A stretch of DNA of 64,000 nucleotides from Multifurca ochricompacta (lineage: Eukaryota > Basidiomycota > Agaricomycetes > Russulales > Russulaceae), in contig WTXG01000099.1 in assembly GCA_022496185.1 (NCBI GenBank), positions 1-64,000 on the forward strand. Direction: 5' to 3'. A program made the translations under genes and the position numbers. Each line of letters starts with the position of its first letter. The first letter of the stretch is position 1. Below, piece by piece: positions 33,501 through 42,960 of the stretch. The notes beneath the pieces were generated by a model. It saw nothing but the letters and a program-made list of their open reading frames with translations. It was not told where the DNA came from and did no database searches.

Positions 33501-34063
33501 TCTACTGCTTTTTGCACGAGCTCGGATGCTTTGGTGACGAAGCAGTTTCCTGAGCTCTCCTCATCTACTTCTGCCCTGTGCGCCACGGGATGTCAGACTG
33601 TGTAATCATATCCTATCGATGTGATGAGCACAGGGTAGAAATCCTTATCCATTGTCGCATCGCCCCAGTTGATCTTTGGTTCGAATGCGGCAAGCCAGGG
33701 ATATCCCAAGACCAAATCTTCTCCACCTAAGTTAGTGACTAGGAAGCATATAACTTTCGTCCTTTCTCCCACTTGGACATTGAGGTCGGTATAATGCGTG
33801 ATTTTTCCAGCCCGGTTGGCAGTCCCATCAATATTCCAGATATTCTTTTCCTGGGGTAGTGCCAGCATCCCTAGCCCCATGGTCTTCACCATCCGCAGGC
33901 TGATGAAGTTGTCGGTAGCTCCTGAGTCAACCAGGATGTCGTGATCGGCCGTTCTCTGTGCAGTTTCGAAATGTACTGGTATTTTCAATGATTTGAAGCG
34001 ACTAGTGTACACAGAGGTTACATGTAATGCTCGTGCCCAGGCCGATGGGGTTGAGCCGATCAA
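30581..34063 (-). pseudogene. Gypsy Pol: protease, RT, RNase H, integrase, chromodomain
   Basis: One frame broken by two TGA codons. 34063-33593: aspartic protease with LVDSGATDNFIS and DLVLGYPWLA. 33592-32279: reverse transcriptase (YRRINAHTVKNAYPLP, FGLTNSPATFQ, VVYMDDILVA) and the start of RNase H (ELEVDASHFANGAVL). 32278-30581: rest of RNase H (IIHTDHSNLLYW), integrase zinc finger (H...H...CADCQANK), core with ITDHDCSKAALF, SDRDPRF and TDGQSERTNQWLEQYLR, and a C-terminal chromodomain (EWEIERILDSK, YLIKWKGFPASDNSWEP). The stops at 33593-33595 (after YDYTV) and 32279-32281 (after ALRHW) are TGA where CGA (Arg) fits the local context. Pol joins gag by a -1 overlap at a run of five T residues. 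Confidence 0.93.
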
Positions 34064-35559
34064 AAATCCTTCTTTGCGAATGCCTTTTCTACCAGGATGG
34101 CTCGCACTTCCTCACTTTCTTTCATCATATTCGTCCATATCTCCTGTGCCTTTTCTTCTTTTGTCCTTTTGTCAATGGTTGGTGGGTTATTTTGAACTGG
34201 TTTGACCACCACTTCCGCCGCTCGCGCCCCCCTTTTTGGGCATTCTTTAGACATGTGTCCTTGCGCCTTGCAGCGAAAGCACCTTCCTTCCTTCATTAAT
34301 GTCTGCCTCTCGTCTTCCGTGAGTGCAACCCGGGCTCTGGTTCTGTCAGCAGATGTGTCCATGGCGTTTGGATCCCTCTGACTAGTGTGAACGGGCTTGA
34401 CCCCGAAGGCGGCCTTCCACTGGTCGCGGGTTTTTCCTTTCTTTGTGTCGACCCCAAAGCGCGTTTGGAAGTCGAGGTAATCTTGCTGCTGTCGGCGGGC
34501 AGCATCGACCCATGTATCCCAATCATGGGGGTGATGAAACTGGATGATGTTTTTCACCAGGGGGTTGGGTAGTCCCTGGGAGAAGAGGTCCAATGTGGCC
34601 TCCTCGTCGGTGTCGTAGCCGGCTCTGTTGGCCAAACTTCTGAACTTGGCTACATAAGCGTCAAGCTCTCCTTTTTCCATCCTTAGAGACTTAAGCTCTC
34701 GAGCGGCCTTCTGCTTGGCCTGCCCATCCGTAAACGCATCCTTGAATCGCTGGGCGATGGTCTCCCAAAGCCCTTCACTAGTGGTGTGACGACCGCTTTC
34801 AATTTGTTCGTTCAACCATTCCAGTTGTTCTATGGTCCAGTCGTCCACAGCCTCCCCTCGGATCAGAGATAGGAAGAGGTTGGCTCGCTGGAAGGGGTTG
34901 ATAATCTGGGGGACGTCGTGATTGAAGTTTTTGAAGGTCGTGAATTCCAGCATAAACTTCTTGCTTTGTGACCGGTCCCCGTTAAACGTTTGGGGAAGTA
35001 CTCCCGACAATCGTCCCGATGGTGGGGGAATATTAGGTGGTAACACGGCCGGCGGGGGAGGAACTGGGTCTGGGAGCTGGGCGGCGATAGTAGACATATT
35101 TTGGTAAGACGGGGTGACAGTGTCAGTGGATTGTATCGAAATCTGGGGAGTTGTCAAAGCAGGGGCTCTGGATGTGACAACTGCGGGTGCAACTGGGGTT
35201 GTAGTCGACGCTAATACCAGTGCTTCTTCACTATGTTCTTCTACGTACTCTTCTGGTTCAGAGTCCATAACAATGGCTGGGGGATTCTCCCTCCACGGTC
35301 CTAATCCAAATTCAGGTGGGGCGGGTCCTGTAGTAACCCAAGAGTGTCGGCTGTCCGAATATCGGATACGATACCAAACTCTCTTTTCGTCGTCGTATTC
35401 TACCGGTTGGTATCTTCCGTTGTGATAAACGTAGTATCCAAACTCGGACTCAAAATCTTTCCAGGTGGCAGAGCCAAGTACTTGCTGTGAAAGATTATTC
35501 TCGTCTCTGCGTTCGATGAGTTCTTCGCGGAAGAGGGTCTGACTGCGGCTGGAAGCCAC
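34060..35559 (-). CDS. Gypsy Gag with zinc knuckle
   Basis: 499 codons ending at 34060. Contains a retrotransposon gag core (MLEFTTFKNFNH, FLSLIRGEAVDDWTIEQLEW, KQKAARELKSLRMEKGELDA) and a CCHC knuckle in RCFRCKAQGHMSKECPKR near residues 415-432. The first in-frame codon after the primer binding site is GTG (35559) in the context ATCGTGGCTTCC; no in-frame ATG occurs before MDSEPEEYVEEHS, about 96 codons in. The start may have been lost or may be non-ATG. Confidence 0.85.
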   Translation of the reverse strand: MASSRSQTLFREELIERRDENNLSQQVLGSATWKDFESEFGYYVYHNGRYQPVEYDDEKRVWYRIRYSDSRHSWVTTGPAPPEFGLGPWRENPPAIVMDSEPEEYVEEHSEEALVLASTTTPVAPAVVTSRAPALTTPQISIQSTDTVTPSYQNMSTIAAQLPDPVPPPPAVLPPNIPPPSGRLSGVLPQTFNGDRSQSKKFMLEFTTFKNFNHDVPQIINPFQRANLFLSLIRGEAVDDWTIEQLEWLNEQIESGRHTTSEGLWETIAQRFKDAFTDGQAKQKAARELKSLRMEKGELDAYVAKFRSLANRAGYDTDEEATLDLFSQGLPNPLVKNIIQFHHPHDWDTWVDAARRQQQDYLDFQTRFGVDTKKGKTRDQWKAAFGVKPVHTSQRDPNAMDTSADRTRARVALTEDERQTLMKEGRCFRCKAQGHMSKECPKRGARAAEVVVKPVQNNPPTIDKRTKEEKAQEIWTNMMKESEEVRAILVEKAFAKKDF

Positions 35560-35565
35560 GATGAG

Positions 35566-35576
35566 AGACTCGACTT
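35566..35576 (-). promoter_or_regulatory. Gypsy primer binding site, self-priming type
   Basis: Two bases inside the 5' LTR the minus strand reads AAGTCGAGTCT. Its exact complement, AGACTCGACTT, lies in the LTR at 35809-35799, starting 34 bases downstream of the TATATAAG box at 35843-35836, where transcription should begin. This is the Tf1 arrangement, in which the first 11 bases of the RNA fold back as primer. No tRNA 3'-end match (TGG-type) is seen. Confidence 0.75.
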
Positions 35577-35578
35577 GA

Positions 35579-36156
35579 TGTTACGTCCGGTGTGAGACAT
35601 TCTGCACGACTTGTGCGACAGCTTTCGTGAGTTCAGATAAGAGGTCAATAGGGCCTCTTGGAGTAAAGATGAAAGAGTCAAAGTCAACAGGGCTGTTCCC
35701 GAATGACGATGTTGAGTGGAGAAGTGCCAAAAGCACTGAGACGATCGAGTTAAGGGTTTCAAAGGGAAGTCCGGAAGACGAACACCGATGTATTCAATAA
35801 GTCGAGTCTGAGGTCTACAAGGTAGTTACAGCGGACTTATATACGTAATTGAGTGGGCGTCTATAGATAAGATAACGGAGTCAAGTGGGCCCGAATATAC
35901 GAAAGCGGTGGGCGTAAAGCCTGGCTTCTGATAGGGAACTAAGTAAGTGTCCGGTCGTAAAGATAAGGGATAAGCGATAAGAGAACTCAATCATAAGTAA
36001 AGTGAAGTAAACAGAAACAAAGTCAGTCATGGGAAGGGAGGAGGGCACATGAGGGATCCCACGATGGAGACGTGATCTGGTAATGTAAAGTAGGCGGCAA
36101 GGAAGGGTTGTCGTTAGGCAGAAAGAAAAATAGGGGCAAAGACGGGGTTCGTAACA
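35579..36156 (-). repeat. Gypsy 5' LTR
   Basis: 578 bp. TATA box at 35836-35843 (minus). Six transitions relative to the other LTR. Confidence 0.95.
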
Positions 36157-37683
36157 GGAAGGGGTGGGGGGCAGGACTACCCCAGGGGAGGGCAGAGGGC
36201 CCACAGCTTGGGGGTTGACCCAGAAGGAGGCAGCAGTGGCAGGGCGGGAGGTGGCTAGGGAGCCTGTCTGTGAATGGCCAGTGGGGGGAGCAGTGGGGGG
36301 AGCCAAGGGTCAGGCCACAGCAGTGGAGGGTGAGGCCACAGCAGGGGCCGAAGGGCCATCCAAAAGGGCTGAGGGAGGCAGCGGTGGTGCAGGCTGGGGT
36401 GGGCAGGGACCAATGGTTGTGCAGGCACCCCCACCACAACGGCGGCCAGGGCCAAGGCCATTGCCATTACGAGCACGGCCACGGGGGCCACCAGGCACAA
36501 AAGTGCGGGCATGTGTGACTGCAATGAACCCATCCAAGTCAACTTGAGCACCAGAGGGGGCAGTGGTGGGGCCAGGTGCAGATGTGGGTGCAGGAGTAGC
36601 TGTGGGCACAGGCACCATCGAGCCTTGATCAGGATTCGCCCCTGCAGAAGGGGTAACCCGAGTGGCTACAGATGGCACAGCAGCACCAGCATCAGCAGAG
36701 GACCCAGACGAGCCTCGACCAGGACCAGCAGCCCCTGTGGAGGGGGTGGTGGCCTGGGTGGCTACAGTCAGGGTCACAGTGTGAGCAGCAGCAGCAGGAG
36801 GTGGGGGGCCAGCACGACGAGGCACATTGACAAGGGGGGGGGCACGGAAGTCACCACGTTTGGGGCAAGAGCGGGAGCGGCAATGATGGCCAACTTGCTT
36901 GCAAAGCAGGCAGGGCAGGCGGCAGTCACAAATCCAAGCCATGCGGTGCGCACCTGTACAGTGGAAGCTGTGGGCAGGGGAGGGGTGGGGGCCACCACAG
37001 TGGTAGCAGCGGACAGTGTCATCAGACAGTGGGCAGAGGTACTTGCCCTGGAACTGTTGATTCACACGATGCCCGAGGGCATGGCATCGTCCACATTGCA
37101 TGAGGTCGGGAGCGGCCCCAGCATGCACGAGAGTAGCATGGCGGCCAAACATATAGCATGGTGCAGCCAGAAGGACGGCAAGGTCCCGAGGCGAAAGACC
37201 GACGATGGCGCACACAACTGTGTGTAACTCAGTGCGAATGGACGCTGAGTCAACCTGCCATCGAGGGGTTACTGGGAAAAGGAGGGACCAGAACGCAGAG
37301 TTGCGACGCAACTCATTGTAGAGGTCCTCTGGTGAGAAAACAACCCCATCCCCAGGGGAGACAGGTACATTCCGGAGCTGGAGCCATGTCCACCCACGGG
37401 TAGGGACAAGCACAGCCTCAGGGAACGGGCCACGTAGAGCGGCATCAAAGGGGAGGATAGAGGGGAAGGGCAACTCACCAGCAAAAGTGTAGATGAAGTT
37501 GCCACCTGAAGCCGCATTGCGGCCCACAGACCAGCGACCACCCAGGAGCATGGGGGCTGCCGCGGACATTGTCTGCAAGGCAGCGCGCACACGGAGGACA
37601 ATCTCAGGTGCAGGGGTGTGCTTGGGAAGAGCAGCACCAGGGGGGCGCGCTGGGAAGAGGGCCGTGATGTCGGTGGTGAGATC

Positions 37684-38091
37684 TGTTGAGACGGACCCAA
37701 AGCCACCGGATCAACCCGAGTGGCATTACCGCCATGCACGCTTGTGGCGTGCTTTGACTGATTGATAAAGGACAATCCACAAACGCTCTTTATTCTCTCT
37801 TGTGACTGTAGGACAATGGACTTAGATAGTATTGTTCTACAAACTAGGATTACACTCTCTTTTAGTATTTAAGGACATCCCTTCGTGTAGTTGTCACTTC
37901 AGTTTTAACCAACTAAACTGAAGTGAGTATTACTTATCTTATCTCTTACCTTACTTAGTTAACGCGTTACATCACACAGTTATCGCTACTAAACTAGGTA
38001 AACATAATATTATTAGTTTTAACCAACTAAACTGAATTATCGCTACTAAACTAGGTAGCGCTTATCTAACTCGCTGCTGCTCAAATCGACA
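37684..38091 (+). repeat. Copia 5' LTR
   Basis: 408 bp. Contains internal repeats, such as a TTTTAACCAACTAAACTGAA motif found twice. Confidence 0.95.
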
Positions 38092-38106
38092 GGTTATGGG
38101 CCCTGG
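38092..38106 (+). promoter_or_regulatory. Copia primer binding site, half-tRNA-iMet type
   Basis: Directly after the 5' LTR the sequence is GGTTATGGGCCCTGG. This is complementary, with one mismatch, to the anticodon arm of eukaryotic initiator tRNA-Met, the half-tRNA primer used by Drosophila copia. Confidence 0.7.
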
Positions 38107-38481
38107 CCGTATCTAATCTAATCCAGAAGAAGATCCACCCAAGATTACACAAGCTCCCTTCCCCTATACACGCACTGTTTTTTCTCTCACTCAAAAGGCG
38201 AGCCTCTGTTCCATGTCTATCACGATCTCATCTCCCCAGTCCCTGGAACTGGTGGACTGATGTAGACTGGGCCCCTAATCAGGGCTTCCCACGAGCCGTG
38301 CGATGGAGCGTGGCGACGCTGAAGCACGTGTGAGTACTCTCTCGGGCCCTTTGACGGACCGAGAGGCTGGATCCTTAGTGGATTCAGGGCGCACAGTTGA
38401 TACATCAGAGATCGATCGGATCTTCACTATCTGGGTCTAACTGCTCCGCTCACCCAGATTGGCAAATTACTAAGCAGCACT

Positions 38482-41400
38482 ATGGCCCCCTCTTTTTCCT
38501 TTCCCCCTTCTGCCGCGATCGAGGTCCTTGACGGATCTAACTGGTCCACTTGGTCATCACGTATGATGGCCCTGTTCCGAATGAACGGCGTCCGAGATCA
38601 TCTAACCGAAGACAAGCCCAGCACACCCTCAGCCGACTGGAACACCTTAGAAGGTGTCCTCCAAGGCATTCTTGAACTTTACACTCAGAAGGATGTCTGG
38701 CAGACCGTCTCGGACGACAAATTATATGCCACCTGCAAGGACAAGTGGGACCAGCTCAAGAAAGTATACGGAGGCGTCGGATCCATGTCCGCGTTCAACA
38801 CATGGGTCGCGCTCACTAGCACCGCGCTCGACGACTCGTCTCCAATGCTTCCTCAGTTGCAGAAGTTAAACGATGCACGCGTTACTCTCAAAAATAATGA
38901 GATGGAGATTTCAGATCTCCAATTTTGCTTCATCCTCATCAAGGCGCTGCCGGACTCATACTCGGCGGTCGCGTCTACCATCTTAGCTACCGGAGCACCG
39001 GCGGACCTTTCCCCACTAACCATACAAGAGCGTATCATAAATGAGGAAGGTCGACGGTCCGGTTCCTCCGCCGCACTCAACAAGTCCGCGCCCGTCAAAA
39101 AGCCTGATAACAAAGACAAGAAGGCTACAAAATGCTTCTACTGTCAGAAAAAGGGGCATCGGATTTCCGAGTGCAGGAAGAAGAAGAAGGATGAGGAGGA
39201 CAAAAAGGCAGCGGAGTCGGGGCAAAACAAGGCAGTTAACGCACATCTAGCCACAACATCGGCATCTATTGTAGAAGTTACCGATGACACTAATGATATC
39301 CGCATTTCCTTGTATGCTGCCGCCCGATCTCGCTGGATGATGGACTCCGGCGCAACGCATCACATAACCCCGCACCGATCTGACTTCACAGAGTATGCAC
39401 CCATGAACGGGACTGTCCGCCTAGGCGACAACTCCAACGTCAAACAAATCGGTGTCGGGAAGGTGGTCTTCAAAACCACTCTTGGGAGTCGAGATTCTGA
39501 GGTTACCCTGAATAACGTTCTTCACATTCCAGATGTTCGGACGCGCTTCATCTCTACGCGCGCTCTCGCACAAAGGGGTGCTCAGATCTCATTTACTGAT
39601 AAGTTTTTCACTATCACGGTACAAAACCGGAAAATCGCGCAAGGGTACCTGGAGGACAACCTCTATTGGCTGGATGCCTCCATCTCCGCCCTTCACGCGC
39701 ACACGCACACGCACACGTCTCATCCTATCGACCTTTGGCATCGCCGTATGGGGCACATGTCTTACAACGCCCTCAAACGGTATCATTCTTCCGTAAAAGG
39801 AATCTCGCTTGATGCTTCGATCGTCTCCGACCAGTCGCCATGTCCCGGGTGTGAATTTGGGAAACAGTCGCGGCTACCCTTTTCGGTCTCTCACAAGCGC
39901 TCGGATCGGCGTCTACAAATCGTTCACAGCGATCTAGCCGGCCCGATGCAGAAACAGTCTCTCCAAGGCGCGCTTTACATCGCAACGTTTGTCGATGACT
40001 ATTCCAGACATGGGGTAGTGTACTTTCTCCGAAGCAAAGATCAGCTTGCCGCCGCGTTCAAAAAGTTTCTCTCCTGGGCTGAGACCCAGACGACTGAGAA
40101 ACTGCTTGCGCTGCATTCTGACCGCGGGGGGGAGTTCTTATCAGGCGCCGTGAGAACTGTACTGGACCAAAAGGGGATCGAACATAAGCTAACGATGCCA
40201 GGTTCGCCGCAACAAAACGGCATAGCTGAGCGATGGAATCGAACCATCATGGACAAAGCGCGGGCGATGCTACATGGCGCCGGCTTGTCCCTCGGCTTCT
40301 GGGAGCTGGCAGTGGATACTGCCGTTCACACTTACAATAGGACTCCCAGCAGAACGATAGGTTGGCGCACGCCGCATGAGCTCTGGAGTGGTGGTCACGC
40401 TCCGGATGTCTCATATTTCCGAGTCTTTGGCTGTAAGGCATATGTACACGTGCCTGAGAACAAGCGTAAGAAACTCGATCCGCGATCGGTCGAGATGACG
40501 CTTGTAGGGTATGAGCCGGGTTCTAAGGGTTACCGGTTCTGGAATCGACATACCCAATCAATAGCTCTGTCACGCGATGTAGCGTTCGACGAGAGTTCCT
40601 TTCCTTTTCGGGAGAGCAGCCAGCCGTCTGCCTCGCCCGCGCAACCCCCGGTCCTTGAAGGACCACTGGCCGTCACTGTCCCCACGTCCTCTGCTATCCC
40701 AGCAATCGCTTCCGGAGTGGCCGCTCCGCCAAGGACGCCATCTCCACCAGCTACCCCACAACGCATTTCAGGTCCTGAACCCGAAGTCTTAGACGCTTCC
40801 CCCACTTATGCACCCACTTCCCGTATTCTCCGGTCCCGACGTCGCGCAGACTCCACCTCGGAGGATCTCCCGCGGCTGCGGCCAAACCCTCGGCGAAACC
40901 CTCGTTACTACAACGAGGACAATGCCGCACTTGATGCAAACGGGAGACTGGGTCACACGGCGCTTCTCGCAGCTGCCACTTATCACGATCCGTTGACTTT
41001 TAGGGAGGCTATGAACTCGGAGTTCGCCGATGAATGGCAAGATGCCTGTCAATATGAGATCGACGCGCTTGCCAAGAACGGCACCTGGACCTTGGTCGAT
41101 TTACCCGCGGGCCGGAAACCCGTCAAATCTAAATGGGTATTCAAGCGCAAAGCCGATGGACGCTTTCGCGCGCGTTTGGTAGCTAAGGGATTTACGCAGA
41201 TACAGGGGATTGATTATGATGAAACTTTCTCACCAGTTGCCCGGTTTGAGTCGTTGAGACTCTTGCTAGCGTTGGCCGCGCTAGAGGATTGGGAGATCCA
41301 CCAAATGGACGTCAAGTCGGCGTTCCTTAACGGGTTACTGGATGAGGAGATCTATATGGAGCAACCGCAAGGTTTCATCAGCTCTGGCCAGGAGAACAAG

Positions 41401-42525
41401 GTTTGTCTCCTCAAAAAGGCAATTTACGGCCTCAAGCAAGCCTCATGCGCATGGAACTTACAATTCCATGGAGTTCTATTGGAGCTCGGCTTCACGCGCA
41501 CCTACTCCGATGCGGGAGTTTACGTGTTTCATCGCCAAGACGGGGAGGGTACAGTAATTATCATCCTCTATGTCGATGACATCACACTTCTAGGCGACTC
41601 TGCCCAAGAGATAACCAAGATCAAGTCCACATTATCTAAGCGCTATGATATGACAGACTTAGGCGAAATCGACTCTTATCTCGGAGTCCGGATCACTCGC
41701 GATCGTTCACTCAAACGCTTGGACATTGACCAATCAAGGTACATCTTAGAGATCGTTGAACGCTTTGGGATGGCGGATGCGAACCCCGCACGCACTCCAC
41801 TTCCCGCTGGTGCTGAGGCACACCTGGTAAAGCACACTGCGCAGGCAACACCCTCTGAAATCAAGCAATACCAGCAGATCATAGGCAGTCTCCTGTACGT
41901 GCAAATCGGGACTCGCCCAGACATTTCTTTTGCAGTCGCGCGGCTAGCTCAGTATGCCGCAAACCCTTCACCCCAACACCTCCGTCTTGCCAAGTACGTT
42001 CTCGCCTACCTCAAAGGTACAGCAGACCTTCGGCTTCGCTACGATGGAGCGCGCGGAGATGGCCTTGTTGGCTACTCGGACTCTAGTCTTGGAGACGACG
42101 CAGACGACTACCATTCCACCTCGGGCTACGTTTTCCTTCTCGCCGATGCCGCTATCTCTTGGACATCACGCAAGCAGAAGACAGTGGCTCAAAGCACCAC
42201 ACACGCCGAATACATGGCGATGGCCGACGCGGCCAACCAAGCCGCCTGGTACCGCAGTTTCCTCTCGGAGATCGGCTACGACGTTTCCGATCCGATTCCC
42301 TTACACGGCGACAACAAAGGCGCTGTCGACTTGGCGCTCAATCCCGTGACCGGGAGACGATCAAAACATATCTCCATCAAGTATCATGCAATCCGCGAAT
42401 ACGTCGAAAAAGGCTTCATTACTCTTATCAGGACGCCGACCAATGACATGCTCGCTGATGGTTTTACTAAGCCGCACGCTCACGTGCAGCTCACTGATTT
42501 TGTCACCGGATTAGGTTTACTCTGA
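38482..42525 (+). CDS. Copia Gag-Pol polyprotein, intact (1347 aa)
   Basis: Order by residue: Gag with a UBN2-like N-terminus (LDGSNWSTWSSRMMALF, about 10-30) and CCHC knuckle CFYCQKKGHRISEC (about 218-231); protease with MMDSGATHHIT (Asp at 288); GAG-pre-integrase with LWHRRMGHMS (about 418); integrase with HSDLAGP, HSDRGGEF and NGIAERWN giving the DDE triad (about 482, 546, 581); reverse transcriptase from SKWVFKRKADG with DVKSAFLNG and ILYVDDITLLG (about 1029); RNase H with YSDSSLGDD, SRKQKTVAQSTTHAEYMA and ADGFTKPH at the end. No internal stop or frameshift. A leader of 390 bases precedes the ATG. The codon-wise integrity and LTR identity mark a recent insertion. Confidence 0.96.
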   Translation: MAPSFSFPPSAAIEVLDGSNWSTWSSRMMALFRMNGVRDHLTEDKPSTPSADWNTLEGVLQGILELYTQKDVWQTVSDDKLYATCKDKWDQLKKVYGGVGSMSAFNTWVALTSTALDDSSPMLPQLQKLNDARVTLKNNEMEISDLQFCFILIKALPDSYSAVASTILATGAPADLSPLTIQERIINEEGRRSGSSAALNKSAPVKKPDNKDKKATKCFYCQKKGHRISECRKKKKDEEDKKAAESGQNKAVNAHLATTSASIVEVTDDTNDIRISLYAAARSRWMMDSGATHHITPHRSDFTEYAPMNGTVRLGDNSNVKQIGVGKVVFKTTLGSRDSEVTLNNVLHIPDVRTRFISTRALAQRGAQISFTDKFFTITVQNRKIAQGYLEDNLYWLDASISALHAHTHTHTSHPIDLWHRRMGHMSYNALKRYHSSVKGISLDASIVSDQSPCPGCEFGKQSRLPFSVSHKRSDRRLQIVHSDLAGPMQKQSLQGALYIATFVDDYSRHGVVYFLRSKDQLAAAFKKFLSWAETQTTEKLLALHSDRGGEFLSGAVRTVLDQKGIEHKLTMPGSPQQNGIAERWNRTIMDKARAMLHGAGLSLGFWELAVDTAVHTYNRTPSRTIGWRTPHELWSGGHAPDVSYFRVFGCKAYVHVPENKRKKLDPRSVEMTLVGYEPGSKGYRFWNRHTQSIALSRDVAFDESSFPFRESSQPSASPAQPPVLEGPLAVTVPTSSAIPAIASGVAAPPRTPSPPATPQRISGPEPEVLDASPTYAPTSRILRSRRRADSTSEDLPRLRPNPRRNPRYYNEDNAALDANGRLGHTALLAAATYHDPLTFREAMNSEFADEWQDACQYEIDALAKNGTWTLVDLPAGRKPVKSKWVFKRKADGRFRARLVAKGFTQIQGIDYDETFSPVARFESLRLLLALAALEDWEIHQMDVKSAFLNGLLDEEIYMEQPQGFISSGQENKVCLLKKAIYGLKQASCAWNLQFHGVLLELGFTRTYSDAGVYVFHRQDGEGTVIIILYVDDITLLGDSAQEITKIKSTLSKRYDMTDLGEIDSYLGVRITRDRSLKRLDIDQSRYILEIVERFGMADANPARTPLPAGAEAHLVKHTAQATPSEIKQYQQIIGSLLYVQIGTRPDISFAVARLAQYAANPSPQHLRLAKYVLAYLKGTADLRLRYDGARGDGLVGYSDSSLGDDADDYHSTSGYVFLLADAAISWTSRKQKTVAQSTTHAEYMAMADAANQAAWYRSFLSEIGYDVSDPIPLHGDNKGAVDLALNPVTGRRSKHISIKYHAIREYVEKGFITLIRTPTNDMLADGFTKPHAHVQLTDFVTGLGLL

Positions 42526-42540
42526 TCTGGGATTGTCTTA

Positions 42541-42552
42541 ATCACGGGGGAA
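42541..42552 (+). promoter_or_regulatory. Copia polypurine tract
   Basis: CGGGGGAA immediately precedes the 3' LTR, the usual plus-strand primer position. Confidence 0.75.
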
Positions 42553-42960
42553 TGTTGAGACGGACCCAAAGCCACCGGATCAACCTGAGTGGCATTACCG
42601 CCATGCACGCTTGTGGCGTGCTTTGACTGATTGATAAAGGACAATCCACAAACGCTCTTTATTCTCTCTTGTGACTGTAGGACAATGGACTTAGATAGTA
42701 TTGTTCTACAAACTAGGATTACACTCTCTTTTAGTATTTAAGGACATCCCTTCGTGTAGTTGTCACTTCAGTTTTAACCAACTAAACTGAAGTGAGTATT
42801 ACTTATCTTATCTCTTACCTTACTTAGTTAACGCGTTACATCACACAGTTATCGCTACTAAACTAGGTAAACATAATATTATTAGTTTTAACCAACTAAA
42901 CTGAATTATCGCTACTAAACTAGGTAGCGCTTATCTAACTCGCTGCTGCTCAAATCGACA
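42553..42960 (+). repeat. Copia 3' LTR
   Basis: 408 bp, one substitution from the 5' LTR. Confidence 0.95.

Larger units (their letters stand above)
28698..36156 (-). mobile_element. Complete Ty3/Gypsy chromovirus (7459 bp)
   Basis: Two 578-bp LTRs (28698-29275 and 35579-36156) start TGTTACG and end CGTAACA, and the 5-bp duplication GGAAG flanks the element at 28693-28697 and 36157-36161. Gag, protease, reverse transcriptase/RNase H, integrase with chromodomain and an extra zinc-knuckle ORF run on the minus strand. The LTRs differ at only six positions, all transitions. The primer binding site fits self-priming. Three in-frame TGA codons block pol and the extra ORF. Confidence 0.95.
37684..42960 (+). 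mobile_element. Complete, young Ty1/Copia element (5277 bp)
   Basis: Identical-length LTRs of 408 bp (37684-38091, 42553-42960) start TGTTGAG and end CGACA. They differ at one position (CCCGAG versus CCTGAG, a CpG to TpG change). The 5-bp duplication AGATC flanks the element at 37679-37683 and 42961-42965. It is inserted in LINE ORF1, in the opposite orientation. The single ORF is intact, so the element may still be competent. Confidence 0.96.

Noticed and set aside
36310..37590. An independent host zinc-finger gene
   Set aside because: It joins in frame to 42961-45089 across the Copia site and is the C-terminal part of LINE ORF1.
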